Shown: positions 37,848 to 46,424 of the stretch, one piece after another | Layout: each line of letters begins with the position of its first letter | Numbering within the stretch: position 1 is the stretch's first letter | Assembly: GCF_002080395.1 (NCBI RefSeq) | Contig: NZ_CP020478.1 | Location: 1,438,886-1,502,885 of the forward strand | Length of the DNA stretch: 64,000 nucleotides | From: Campylobacter helveticus | GTDB taxonomy: Bacteria > Campylobacterota > Campylobacteria > Campylobacterales > Campylobacteraceae | Direction: 5' to 3' | Position numbers and translations under genes: made by a program | The notes under the pieces: model-generated | Database searches by the model: none | Seen by the model: only the letters and a program-made list of their open reading frames with translations | What the model was told of the DNA's origin: nothing

Positions 37848-38982
37848 AAGCATTAAAATAAGCCCTAGTGAATTTGGCATACTTTCACTCATAAAAGAGG
37901 GTTTGCTAGGCTCTTGCTCACGCTTAATGAACGAAAAAGAAAGCGAACAAATCTTAAAAACAGGCAAATTCAATAACGAAAGTTTCCCACACCCTTTAAG
38001 CTTCGCACCAAGTGATTATGGTGTTTTGGAAAATTTAAAAATGGGAGATTTGCTTGAGCTTGAGCTAGAAAGCGAAATTGTGGGACACATCGTTTATCAG
38101 GGTAAATTTAAAAATGATAAAAAATTTATTGATATTTTTAATCCAAACGCTTGTTTGCTTGATAACGCGGATAATTTTTACATTTATGGAGAAATCGAAC
38201 TCTACCGCAATGAACTTTCTCACTACAAACAAGAATTTAACCACATTAAAAATACGCAAAATGCACAAAAAATTACCGCGATTGTTTCGAGCTTTGACCC
38301 ACTTCACAGAGCGCACGAAAGAATTTTCCGCTGGACAATTGACAAGGCGGATTTGGTCGTCGTTTTTTTAATCGAATCCTACGAGGCAAATGGCTTTGAA
38401 TTTGAACTTAAAGAAAAATACTTGCACACATTTATCCAAAATTATCTGCCGCGTGAGCGTATTTTTATTTTTCCGCTTAAAAATATCAACATCTTTCACG
38501 CACATTTAAATCCCGGACTTGAAAGCATTATCGCAAAAAGTCTCGGTTGCACTAAGCTTGTCGTGGGACAAAATCACAGCGGACTTGGAATGTTTTATGA
38601 TGCAAACCAACCTAAAAGCATACTTGATGAATTCTCAAAAGACTATGGCATAGAAACGATTATTTTGCCTGAATTTGTCTTTTGCGATGCGTGCAAAATG
38701 ATAGTCTCAACACGATCTTGTCCTCACGGCACACATCATCATTTGCACTACAACGCCAATTCTTTGAAAGATTTACTAAGAGCGGGTATAATCCCCCCTG
38801 CAGTTTTTATGCGTAAGGAAATTTCAAGCCTTATTCTAAGCGCACTTTTTCCACAACGCTTAAAAAATTTGCAACAAATTTATCAAAATCTCTTCCCAAC
38901 AGATGGGATTTTAGAATATAAAAGTGATGAGGAATTTTATCAAAAGCTTTTAGAAATTCATCAAATGACTTATATGGTGTGA
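37825..38982 (+). CDS. ATP-sulfurylase-fold protein with altered substrate motif
   Basis: A 385-residue protein with ATP sulfurylase architecture: N-terminal PUA-like domain (1-150), then an HxGH-class nucleotidyltransferase domain. DPLHRAHERIF keeps the His-x-x-His, VGQNHSGLGMFYD matches the GRDHAG loop, and STRSCPHG and LLRAGIIPPAVFMRKE match the C-terminal blocks. The QxRN motif that binds sulfate in true ATP sulfurylases is replaced by Ser-Ser-Phe-Asp just before the HxxH, so sulfate may not be the substrate. ATG 37825 has GGAAGAG upstream; the open frame extends back to 37750 inside cemR. It corresponds to Cj1609. Confidence 0.75.
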   Translation: MKLARKNKSIKISPSEFGILSLIKEGLLGSCSRLMNEKESEQILKTGKFNNESFPHPLSFAPSDYGVLENLKMGDLLELELESEIVGHIVYQGKFKNDKKFIDIFNPNACLLDNADNFYIYGEIELYRNELSHYKQEFNHIKNTQNAQKITAIVSSFDPLHRAHERIFRWTIDKADLVVVFLIESYEANGFEFELKEKYLHTFIQNYLPRERIFIFPLKNINIFHAHLNPGLESIIAKSLGCTKLVVGQNHSGLGMFYDANQPKSILDEFSKDYGIETIILPEFVFCDACKMIVSTRSCPHGTHHHLHYNANSLKDLLRAGIIPPAVFMRKEISSLILSALFPQRLKNLQQIYQNLFPTDGILEYKSDEEFYQKLLEIHQMTYMV

Positions 38983-38983
38983 A

Positions 38984-39484
38984 ATGCAAAAATTTTATTT
39001 AACATTTTTTTATTCTGGTTGTGCTAAAAAAGCTCCTGGCACTTTTGGCACTTTAACGGCGATGATACCAGCCTTTTTTGTGCTTAGATACTTGGGTGAG
39101 CAAACGCTTTTTTTACTTTCCATTTTAATCTTCATCGCCTCCATACGCGTCATTGATGATTATGAAAAAAAGACGCAAAAACACGATGATAAGCACATCG
39201 TTATTGACGAAGTGGCTGGAGTGTTTTTAGCTTGTGCCATTGCTGCAAGTGCGCAAAATTCGCTTTTAAATTTTGTGTTAGCCTTTGTATTTTTCCGTCT
39301 TTTTGACATCACAAAACCCTCCATTATCGGCAAGATAGATAAAAAGGTCAAAGGTGGCTTAGGCGTAATGCTTGATGATATGTTAGCTGGGCTTTTTGCG
39401 GGGCTTTTATGTGCGGTGATTTATGGATTTTTACTCAAATTTAATCTACTTTCTTGGGACATTAATTTAGAAAGCTTGTTTTAA
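38984..39484 (+). CDS. pgpA: Phosphatidylglycerophosphatase A
   Basis: A 166-residue membrane enzyme that dephosphorylates phosphatidylglycerol phosphate. The N-terminal signature GCAKKAPGTFGTL and the catalytic KHIVIDEVAG (Asp-Glu) are both present, followed by helices to DDMLAGLFAGLLC. It starts two bases after the previous stop, so it is cotranscribed with it. Confidence 0.93.
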   Translation: MQKFYLTFFYSGCAKKAPGTFGTLTAMIPAFFVLRYLGEQTLFLLSILIFIASIRVIDDYEKKTQKHDDKHIVIDEVAGVFLACAIAASAQNSLLNFVLAFVFFRLFDITKPSIIGKIDKKVKGGLGVMLDDMLAGLFAGLLCAVIYGFLLKFNLLSWDINLESLF

Positions 39485-39522
39485 TTTTTACTTAAATTCA
39501 GTCTATTTTAATTTTAATTTTA

Positions 39523-39528
39523 TATAAT
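39523..39528 (+). promoter_or_regulatory. -10 box of rpsT
   Basis: TTTTATATAATTTGG contains TATAAT 32 bases before rpsT, within strongly T-rich DNA. The ribosome site is AGAAGGAA. Confidence 0.65.
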
Positions 39529-39559
39529 TTGGACTTTAATTTTAAAAGAAGGAAATTTT

Positions 39560-39823
39560 ATGGCAAATCATAAATCAGCCGAAAAAAGAGCAAGACAAAC
39601 CATCAAAAAAACCGAGAGAAATAGATTTTATAGAACTAGACTTAAAAATATCACTAAAGCTGTGCGTGAAGCTGCTGCAAACAACGACAAAACAGCTGCT
39701 AGTGAAGCTTTTAAGATCGCAAATAAAAGCATCCACGCTATGGTTAGTCGTGGCTTCCTTAAAAAACAAACTGCCGCACGCCGCGTAAGCAGACTTGCCC
39801 TTTTAATCAACAAAATCGCATAA
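39560..39823 (+). CDS. rpsT: 30S ribosomal protein S20
   Basis: An 87-residue, Lys/Arg/Ala-rich helical protein starting [13 protein letters not shown], the diagnostic S20 start, and ending with [12 protein letters not shown]. The stop codon is followed with no gap by the prfA ATG (TAAATG), so the two are translationally linked. Confidence 0.97.
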   Translation: MANHKSAEKRARQTIKKTERNRFYRTRLKNITKAVREAAANNDKTAASEAFKIANKSIHAMVSRGFLKKQTAARRVSRLALLINKIA

Positions 39824-40891
39824 ATGTTAGCGGAGAAATTACAGCCTTTCCTTAAACGCTATGAGGAGTTAAACACTCTTCTTAGCGATACAAATATTAT
39901 CAGTGATATAGAAAAGATGACCGCTCTTTCCAAAGAGCAAAAGAATTTAGAACCCATAGTTTTAAAAACAAAAGACTATTTTAATACACTCACTCAAATC
40001 GAAGATAATAAAGCTCTTTTAAATGACGCAGAATTTAGCGAACTTGCCAAAGAAGAATTAAAAAATTTAGAAGAAGAAAAAATCAACTTAGAAGAAGAAA
40101 TTAAAATTCTACTTCTTCCAAAAGACCCCAACGATGAAAAAAATATCTTCCTCGAAATTCGTGCAGGAACTGGGGGAGATGAAGCATCTTTATTCGTGGG
40201 AGATTTGGTAAAAGCTTATGCAAGATATGCGGATTTAAAAGGCTATAAGATAGAAATTGTCAGCTCAAGTGAGGGAAGTGCTGGGGGCTTTAAAGAGCTT
40301 ATAATGCTTGTAAAAGGGGCTGGAGCTTACTCAAGACTTAAATTTGAAAGTGGCACACATAGAGTGCAAAGAATCCCACAAACCGAGTCGCAAGGTCGCA
40401 TTCATACCTCAGCCATCACGGTGGCTATAATGCCAGAGGTTGATGATATAGAAATTCAAATCAATCCAAACGACCTTAAAATCGATGTTATGCGTTCCAG
40501 CGGACACGGGGGACAAAGTGTAAATACCACAGACTCAGCCGTTCGTATCACGCACATACCAAGTGGCTTGGTCGTTGTCAATCAAGACGGAAAATCCCAG
40601 CATAAAAACAAAGAAAGTGCGATGAAAATCCTCAAGGCAAGACTTTACGAAATGCAAGAAAACGAAAGACTTGCAAAAGAAAGCGAAGCGCGTAAATCTC
40701 AAGTGGGAAGTGGCGATAGAAGTGAGCGCATCCGCACTTATAATTTTCCCCAAAACCGCATTAGCGACCACCGCATTAACCTTACTCTTTATAGGCTTGA
40801 TGCTATAATGGAGGGCGGACTTTTTGATGAGCTTATCGAGCCTTTAATCGCTCATCATCAAAGCGAAGCTTTGAAAGCAGAAGAGTTGTAG
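39824..40891 (+). CDS. prfA: Peptide chain release factor RF1
   Basis: RF1 ends translation at UAA and UAG. The GGQ loop is in [17 protein letters not shown], and the stop-codon recognition region (PxT type) is in [18 protein letters not shown]. At 355 residues it has normal length. It is convergent with the restriction gene that follows; only seven bases separate the stops, with no visible terminator. Confidence 0.97.
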   Translation: MLAEKLQPFLKRYEELNTLLSDTNIISDIEKMTALSKEQKNLEPIVLKTKDYFNTLTQIEDNKALLNDAEFSELAKEELKNLEEEKINLEEEIKILLLPKDPNDEKNIFLEIRAGTGGDEASLFVGDLVKAYARYADLKGYKIEIVSSSEGSAGGFKELIMLVKGAGAYSRLKFESGTHRVQRIPQTESQGRIHTSAITVAIMPEVDDIEIQINPNDLKIDVMRSSGHGGQSVNTTDSAVRITHIPSGLVVVNQDGKSQHKNKESAMKILKARLYEMQENERLAKESEARKSQVGSGDRSERIRTYNFPQNRISDHRINLTLYRLDAIMEGGLFDELIEPLIAHHQSEALKAEEL

Positions 40892-40898
40892 CTAAATC

Positions 40899-42134
40899 CT
40901 ATAAACCCAATAAAACTTTGTTATATTTCAGCATTCTTTCTTGCAGAGCAACTTTATAGCGGATATTATCAGTATATTTTAAGACCACTTCATCGCCTAT
41001 CAAATTATCAAGCGCTGCATCTTTATCTCTAAAATCAAGCTTTATCGCCTTTTTAGCATTCTTATCAAGGGTAAAGATTTTATGAGAATTTGCATCGATA
41101 TAAATGAGATTTTGCCAATTATCAATCGCTTTTAGCGCATCAATATCCTTTGCATAATAAAATGGCACAATATGGTGGAGTTCAAAACATATATCTTTTT
41201 GCACTTCGTGTTGCTTAAAATATTCTTGCTTAATGATACTACTTCGTTTAAATGCGATATTTTCACCATTTATACTTGCCTTAAGCAATAATCTTTGTTT
41301 GTTCCTATCATATTCAAACAATGCCATTAAATCAAAGCTATCAAATAGCGTTTGTGTTTCATTTTTCCAATTATGAAAATCTCTTTTTTGTGTTTTATTT
41401 CCACTAAAATTTTTAGGCACACAAAATTCATTTACCACTTCTTCTACAACTTTCTGCCTAGCTTTCAAGCTTCTAAATTCATTGATAAAATCTATAATTG
41501 CATCTTTTGTTAGAATCTTTCCCTGATAATCTTTGCCTAAAAAACTTACAAAAAACATCATTTCACTTACGCTTATATATTGAGGACTAAGGGCATTGAT
41601 TATATCTAGCATATCTTGTGCTATCCCACCAAAAACAAAATCTAATGCAATTCCTAAATGTCTTTGCTCTTCAAAAATATTTCTAGATTCTAAGAACTCT
41701 AAGCCCCTTTGTGTAATTTTCACATATCTATAATTGCGATAAGTTTTGCCAATATCGCAAAGTTTTTGCTTATGATTAAACCTATCAATAAGCCCCATTC
41801 TTTGCAAATTTACAAAAATAATTTTTCGCATACCCATATCTGTAATGCTTTTTTGGATTGTCAATAAATCCTTATTAACATTTTGGAGATATTCACAAAA
41901 CTCTAGCTCATCGCCACTATATCTATAATCATCATAAATATCGCCTTGTGTGTGTAAGAGCAATTTATCTTTTGGTAAGTGCTTTAGCACAATTTTGATA
42001 TATTCTACACTCCAGCGATAATGTTGCAATTTATGCAAACCCCTATAATCATCTCTAAGCACTCTGTGATAAAGAAACTTCAAACATTCTAAAGCAGGAT
42101 TTATACCCAATAATGCACTTTTGAAATCAGTCAT
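40899..42134 (-). CDS. HNH-type type II restriction endonuclease (MboII/HpyAII-like)
   Basis: A 411-residue protein. The C-terminal part carries an HNH (beta-beta-alpha-metal) nuclease motif: ELHHIVPFYYA at about residue 317, then WQNLIYIDANSHKIF with Asn and the final His. The N-terminal 170 residues contain a winged-helix-like region (KITQRGLEFLESRN). Size, gene order and partner enzymes resemble the MboII and HpyAII systems, which recognise GAAGA; I rely on memory for that likeness. It starts directly after the methyltransferase stop (TAAATG). Absent from the C. jejuni map at this position. Confidence 0.72.
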   Translation of the reverse strand: MTDFKSALLGINPALECLKFLYHRVLRDDYRGLHKLQHYRWSVEYIKIVLKHLPKDKLLLHTQGDIYDDYRYSGDELEFCEYLQNVNKDLLTIQKSITDMGMRKIIFVNLQRMGLIDRFNHKQKLCDIGKTYRNYRYVKITQRGLEFLESRNIFEEQRHLGIALDFVFGGIAQDMLDIINALSPQYISVSEMMFFVSFLGKDYQGKILTKDAIIDFINEFRSLKARQKVVEEVVNEFCVPKNFSGNKTQKRDFHNWKNETQTLFDSFDLMALFEYDRNKQRLLLKASINGENIAFKRSSIIKQEYFKQHEVQKDICFELHHIVPFYYAKDIDALKAIDNWQNLIYIDANSHKIFTLDKNAKKAIKLDFRDKDAALDNLIGDEVVLKYTDNIRYKVALQERMLKYNKVLLGL

Positions 42135-42899
42135 TTAACACTCCTTTATATTTAAACTAGAATCCACATATTCAATACTCTCTTCACAGCCGATAAAATT
42201 CCGCTCTAAATCCCTTGCCACTAGGCTTGTCATTCCACTTCCGCTAAATAAATCTAGCACTAAATCTCCCTTTTTAGAACTCGCCTTTATCATTCGCTCA
42301 ATCATCTCTTTTGGCTTTATGGTTGGGTGGTGGAGCTTTTGCGTTTTGCCATTTACTTTTTGCTTGTGTCTTTGACTAGTGATTTCCCATACATCAGGGC
42401 AGAGTTTGCCATTTTCATTTGGATACCATCTTTTGCCATTTTTTAGGATTCCATTTTTTTTAGCGTGTTCTATGCGACTTGTTGATTCATAAGGCACACG
42501 GATAGATTCAGGATTAAAATAATAATTTTTAGAATCCATTGTGTAAAATAAAATAGATTCTTGGTTATTTACAAAGCGTTTTTTTGTATAACTTAAGCCG
42601 TCTTTTTTATACCAAGTGATGAAGTTTTGAAACACAGCTTTTTCTTGTAAGTAATGCAAAAATAATGCACAATGATAAGGGGTATTAAAGATATAAAAAC
42701 TCCCGCTTTTTTTCATTTTAACTAGCATTAAATCTATCCATTTATAGCTAAATTCTAAAAATTCTTTTTCATCTTTAAAGCTATCCCAACTTGCTATTTT
42801 TAGATTATAAGGTGGGTCAATTATGGCTAAGTCAATGCTAGAATCTGCCAAAGATTCTAAAAAGCTAAAGCAATCTCGTATATAAATTTTATTGAGCAT
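42135..42899 (-). CDS. DNA adenine methyltransferase of the MboII-like system (M1)
   Basis: A 254-residue N6-adenine methyltransferase. Motif IV (DPPY) is at residues 28-31 ([17 protein letters not shown]) and motif I is near the C-terminus ([17 protein letters not shown]), the order of the beta class. ATG 42899 ([10 protein letters not shown]) overlaps the stop of the preceding methyltransferase; an open frame runs 14 codons further with no ribosome site. The WDSF after DPPY is typical of the MboIIA/HpyAII group. It appears intact, so it probably protects the host by itself. Confidence 0.85.
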   Translation of the reverse strand: MLNKIYIRDCFSFLESLADSSIDLAIIDPPYNLKIASWDSFKDEKEFLEFSYKWIDLMLVKMKKSGSFYIFNTPYHCALFLHYLQEKAVFQNFITWYKKDGLSYTKKRFVNNQESILFYTMDSKNYYFNPESIRVPYESTSRIEHAKKNGILKNGKRWYPNENGKLCPDVWEITSQRHKQKVNGKTQKLHHPTIKPKEMIERMIKASSKKGDLVLDLFSGSGMTSLVARDLERNFIGCEESIEYVDSSLNIKEC

Positions 42900-43068
42900 T
42901 TTCTTGCCCTTGTATTGCAAATAATCCAAGCTTTTCTTCAATCACGCTTTTGTAATGCGGATAAATCTCATAACCTATGAAATTCCGCCCTAGCTCCTTT
43001 GCCACTTTTAGCGTTGTCCCACTCCCAGCAAAAGGGTCTAGCACAATATCCCCTATAAAAGAGTAGAG

Positions 43069-43073
43069 TTTTT
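43069..43073 (-). other. A5 homopolymer frameshift in M2
   Basis: On the coding strand ATT-AAA-AAC-TCT... leads to a stop, whereas one more A would read into [14 protein letters not shown]. The motif I half is intact beyond it. It could be a real mutation or a homopolymer-length error in the assembly. Confidence 0.65.
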
Positions 43074-43585
43074 AATAAGGCGGTAAGGGATTGCCTCAGG
43101 CATAATAGCAGCGTGTTTGCCAAAGGCAGAATCTGCTTTATTTGGTATAGGTATATCCCAGATTTGCTTGGTAAATTGCACCCATTCTTTTTGAGTGAGT
43201 TTGCTTTGCTCTTTTAGCTCTTGTGGTGTGTTTTGCGGCTTGCCATCTTTGACATAGATAGTAATAAATTCGCTTGTATTTTGCGCGTAAAAATTGCGTG
43301 GGTAAGGGTAGCTACCAAACATCAATTTTTTAGTGGTATTGGTGCGATTCCATATATATAAATCAAGTAAAAAGAGAGAAGTAGATTCTAAAATGCTATG
43401 TTGTATATCGCTTTGTAAGTCAAAAATATGGCGATTATAATGCGTTCTCAAATCCTTTTTAAACATCGGCATTAAAGGCACATTGATGCACAGCTTGCCA
43501 TTTGGCTTTAGCACCCGCTCACATTCACGCCATACTTTTAAAAGCTCTTTAATGTAGGTTTTGTAGTCTGTAAGACTACCTAAAT

Positions 43586-43597
43586 CCCCCCCCCCCC
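43586..43597 (-). repeat. Poly-G tract (G12) inside the M2 methyltransferase
   Basis: Twelve C on the plus strand are twelve G in the coding strand. With 12 the reading frame stops just after the tract (GGA TTT AGG TAG). With 11 or 14 it continues into LGSLTDYKTYI. This is a typical Campylobacter slipped-strand contingency tract, currently off by one. Confidence 0.9.
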
Positions 43598-43804
43598 GCA
43601 ACTGCGGAGTGTTTTACATTTTGATAGCCATCTTTTGAGTAGTCTTTGATATTAAAATACGGCGGACTTGTGATGATTAAATCCACACTGCATTCACTCA
43701 CTTCGCTCATATTTTGACTTGATTTATAAAAGATTGTATTCATATCAATTAAAAACCCTTTATCGTATTTACTGGTTACAAAACTCATATTCTAACATTC
43801 AAAA

Positions 43805-44425
43805 CTAAATTTCCTCATAAATCTTTAGCACAAATTTTTTGCCCTCATAGTAGAAAAAAGCTGGAAATTCCTCATTAGAGCAAATGCGTAAAAGATTAAA
43901 CTGCTCTCTTAAACTTTTATCTATGTCAAGCTTACTATCTTTAGCACTTCTTTTAGGGTAAAAACTCTCTTTTCCGCTTTGTTTTTGAGGCTTTAAATTT
44001 GGATAGAATTTTACAAATTCCTCACAAAGATCAAGACTAAATAAAGCTTGTTTTTGCCTTAACTCATCGTAAAGTTCATTGCCTCTAAGCTTAAGCGTTT
44101 TTTGAAGATAAATATCCCCACTATCCACCCCAGCACTTGCCTCAAAAAGACTAAATTCAATGGTATTTTTCCCCTCCAAAATTTGATGAAACATAGGCGA
44201 CCAGCCCTTTCCTTGCGGAAGTTTAGAGGCGTGGATGACAAGGTTGTGTTTGTTGTGAGTGAGTAAATTAGGCGGGATAATTCTATGGTAAGATAAAATA
44301 AAAACAAGCTCATAGCCCCTCACTTTCTCATATGAGTCAAAAAAATCTGCCCCAAGTTTTTTAGCAAATTCCAAAGCCTCTTTATAAAACCACTGATTAG
44401 GTGAAGTAACAAGAGCGATTTTCAC
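43805..44425 (-). CDS. Formyltransferase-family protein, probably acting on pseudaminic acid
   Basis: A 206-residue protein with a formyltransferase-type Rossmann fold. The family blocks are SYHRIIPPNLL, IHASKLPQGKGWSP (His-x-Ser-x-Leu-Pro) and VDSGDIYLQ (active-site Asp). The Asn two residues before the catalytic His is replaced by Val, with an Asn four residues before it instead. Such genes sit in pseudaminic acid operons and are thought to put a formyl group from 10-formyl-tetrahydrofolate on an amino sugar (PseJ-like). The start is GTG, overlapping the pseH stop as GTGA, so translation depends on the pseH frame. Confidence 0.7.
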   Translation of the reverse strand: MKIALVTSPNQWFYKEALEFAKKLGADFFDSYEKVRGYELVFILSYHRIIPPNLLTHNKHNLVIHASKLPQGKGWSPMFHQILEGKNTIEFSLFEASAGVDSGDIYLQKTLKLRGNELYDELRQKQALFSLDLCEEFVKFYPNLKPQKQSGKESFYPKRSAKDSKLDIDKSLREQFNLLRICSNEEFPAFFYYEGKKFVLKIYEEI

Positions 44426-44910
44426 GAAGCCATCCTTAACGGAAGGCTACCCCCCCCCCCCCCCCGTGTTTTACAAACATAAAACATTTTTTCGTCCTCA
44501 TTAACAATTTTAAATCCGCTTTTAAGATATAAATTTAAAGCCTTTTCATTTGTCTTAAGCACACAAGCCTTAAGCTTTTGCACCTTTAAATTTTCAAAAG
44601 CATAACGCATTATTTCACGCATTAAATCCGCCCCCACGCCTTTAACACCCGGTTTTGCATAAAGTCCAAATTCACAAGAGCTTGGCGTAATGTCAAATAG
44701 ATGGATTACACCTACACTCTCATCATCTTTCAAAACTACAAAATACGCCTTACTTGCGTCATTTTTAAGCCTTTTTACAAAATCTAAATGTTCTTTTAAG
44801 CTTATATTTTGCGTTTTCATAAAACGCGCCACACTTTTATCATTACGCCATTTTAGCACCTCTTCAAGCTCGGCTTGATTTAAGGCTTTAAAATTCTTAA
44901 GGCTTATCAT
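44422..44910 (-). CDS. pseH: UDP-4-amino-4,6-dideoxy-N-acetyl-altrosamine N-acetyltransferase PseH
   Basis: A GNAT acetyltransferase of 162 residues that uses acetyl-CoA to acetylate the 4-amino group in pseudaminic acid synthesis. The GNAT core is [19 protein letters not shown] (acetyl-CoA loop) and [18 protein letters not shown]. The domain ends near FYVCKTR; beyond it a G16 tract encodes a Gly run and SLPLRMAS. Because the tract lies after the fold, slippage should not inactivate PseH but would change where its translation stops. Confidence 0.88.
   Translation of the reverse strand: MISLKNFKALNQAELEEVLKWRNDKSVARFMKTQNISLKEHLDFVKRLKNDASKAYFVVLKDDESVGVIHLFDITPSSCEFGLYAKPGVKGVGADLMREIMRYAFENLKVQKLKACVLKTNEKALNLYLKSGFKIVNEDEKMFYVCKTRGGGGGSLPLRMAS
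44450..44465 (-). repeat. Poly-G tract (G16) at the 3' end of pseH
   Basis: Sixteen consecutive G in the coding strand. With 16, translation ends at TGA overlapping the formyltransferase GTG. With 15 it ends at TAA (GTA GCC TTC CGT TAA), and with 17 at TAG directly after the tract. The two shorter outcomes separate the stop from the next start by about 13 to 25 bases. Confidence 0.9.
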
Positions 44911-45740
44911 CGATACTCAACCTCATAGTCTTTTTCCAAAAGCCACTTAGCTATTTTTTCTTGATTTTTATGTGTGCAAATGGCTTTGAAATTTGCCTTT
45001 AAAAGTAAGGCTTCACTGACAAGGCTAGAAGCTTGAATGATAAGTTTTTTACTCTCGTTCATCGCCTTAGCAAAATGCTCCAAATCCACAGCTAGACTAA
45101 TGTTTGGCGAATTTTGTGCTAAATGTTTTAAGGCTTTTAAATTTTTATTTGCACTTGTGGTGGCGATTAAAATTTTAAAACTTTTAGGGAAATCTAGAGC
45201 GATTTTAGCAGAGAAATTTTTAGAATCCGTGCCACCCATACAAATGAAAATATCCCAAATTTTCTTACGCTTTTTCTTCGCCTCTTCGTAAAATTCCTCC
45301 CTTATCAAAGCGTAAGAAAATCCACATCTAAGCTCACAATTAAGCGGAACTAAATTCTTATAAAGGGCAGGTTTGGCATAGGCATTGACATTAAGCAAAA
45401 TATCGCAAAAATGCGGCTTTATCTCATCATCAAAGCTCAAAATTTGCACCTCACACATCGCCTTAATCGCCCTTTCATCTTGCTCACTAAAAGCATAATT
45501 ATCAATGACCAAAAGCGTAAAACCCTCATCCTCGATAAGAGAGCAAAGCTCATTTAAACTTGAACTTTCAAGCAAAAAAACCTCATTAGGAATTTTTCCT
45601 ATGATATTACCCTCAAGCTCCAAACACGCAAAGCTTACCTCGTGTCCCAGCCTTTCATACTGCTTGGCTAAAATAAGACAACGCTGTATATGCCCGTGTC
45701 CTATTTTAAAAGAACTATCCGCACGAATGAGAATTTTCAT
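44907..45740 (-). CDS. pseG: UDP-2,4-diacetamido-2,4,6-trideoxy-altropyranose hydrolase PseG
   Basis: A GT-B-fold hydrolase of 277 residues that removes UDP from the altrose intermediate. It starts [24 protein letters not shown], with the catalytic His in the Gly-His-Gly-His motif. [11 protein letters not shown] is the nucleotide-binding Gly-rich segment of the C-terminal domain. It overlaps pseF by 26 bases and pseH by four. Confidence 0.92.
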   Translation of the reverse strand: MKILIRADSSFKIGHGHIQRCLILAKQYERLGHEVSFACLELEGNIIGKIPNEVFLLESSSLNELCSLIEDEGFTLLVIDNYAFSEQDERAIKAMCEVQILSFDDEIKPHFCDILLNVNAYAKPALYKNLVPLNCELRCGFSYALIREEFYEEAKKKRKKIWDIFICMGGTDSKNFSAKIALDFPKSFKILIATTSANKNLKALKHLAQNSPNISLAVDLEHFAKAMNESKKLIIQASSLVSEALLLKANFKAICTHKNQEKIAKWLLEKDYEVEYR

Positions 45741-46422
45741 TAAAATCCTTATTTAAAATAAAAAGTCTTTTGGCAAATTCTAAATCTTGCGGCATATCAA
45801 TATCACAAACCAAATTTCTAGGAAGCAAATATACGCCAGAATGGGGCTTAAACATAATAAAATCCTCTTCAAGCCACGCCGTTTTTTTACCAAAATAAAA
45901 CGCCCCAGCATCGTGATACGCTTTTTTTAAATCCTGCGAACGCGCAAAATACTTACTTTCATCAAACATATGAATTCTTTTTTCATCATCCAAACAAAAC
46001 GCCCTTTGGATAGGATAGTCAAATTCCGTAGCACTTAAGAGAAATTTAAATGCACCTTTTGCAAATTCCTCGTAAGCATTTTGCAAAATTTTAGCGTTGA
46101 TTAAAGGGGCTGTTGCGTAAAGACAGCAGATATTTTCATAATCTTTCCCAATTTTTTGAATCACGCTTTGAATCACCTTTGTGCTTGAGCTATAATCATC
46201 GCTTAATTCCCTTTCTCTTAAAAGCACCTTCGCACCAAAATTTGAAGCAACTTGCAAAATTTCCTCATCATCACTAGAAACCACAACGCTCTCAAAAACA
46301 CCGGAATTTAAGGCATTTTTGATGCTATAAGCTATAAGAGGTTTGCCACAAAAATCAACAATATTTTTACGCGGAATTCTCTTAGAACCCCCACGAGCAG
46401 GGATAATGCAAAGATTTTTCAC
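45715..46422 (-). CDS. pseF: Pseudaminic acid cytidylyltransferase PseF
   Basis: PseF makes CMP-pseudaminic acid, the donor for flagellin O-glycosylation. The N-terminal CTP motif is [16 protein letters not shown], followed by [11 protein letters not shown] and LYATAPLI. Length is 235 residues. Together with pseG and pseH it forms the middle steps of the pathway. PseB, PseC and PseI are not in this window, so the pathway is completed elsewhere. Confidence 0.93.
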   Translation of the reverse strand: MKNLCIIPARGGSKRIPRKNIVDFCGKPLIAYSIKNALNSGVFESVVVSSDDEEILQVASNFGAKVLLRERELSDDYSSSTKVIQSVIQKIGKDYENICCLYATAPLINAKILQNAYEEFAKGAFKFLLSATEFDYPIQRAFCLDDEKRIHMFDESKYFARSQDLKKAYHDAGAFYFGKKTAWLEEDFIMFKPHSGVYLLPRNLVCDIDMPQDLEFAKRLFILNKDFNENSHSCG

Positions 46423-46424
46423 TC

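Larger units (their letters stand above)
42889..43788 (-). pseudogene. Cytosine-N4-type methyltransferase (M2), broken by a G12 tract and a second frameshift
   Basis: Three consecutive frames together encode one beta-class methyltransferase. Frame 1 (43788 to about 43586) has motif IV as SPPY (LIITSPPYFNIKDY), typical of m4C enzymes, and ends in a Gly run. Frame 2 (about 43586 to 43053) continues LGSLTDYKTYIKELLKVW... to LIKNSTLL and stop. Frame 3 supplies motif I ([20 protein letters not shown]) and ends at 42889. Joining 1 and 2 needs 11 or 14 G rather than 12. Joining 2 and 3 needs six A instead of five (T5 at 43069-43073). In MboII-type systems M2 modifies the other strand. Confidence 0.75.
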
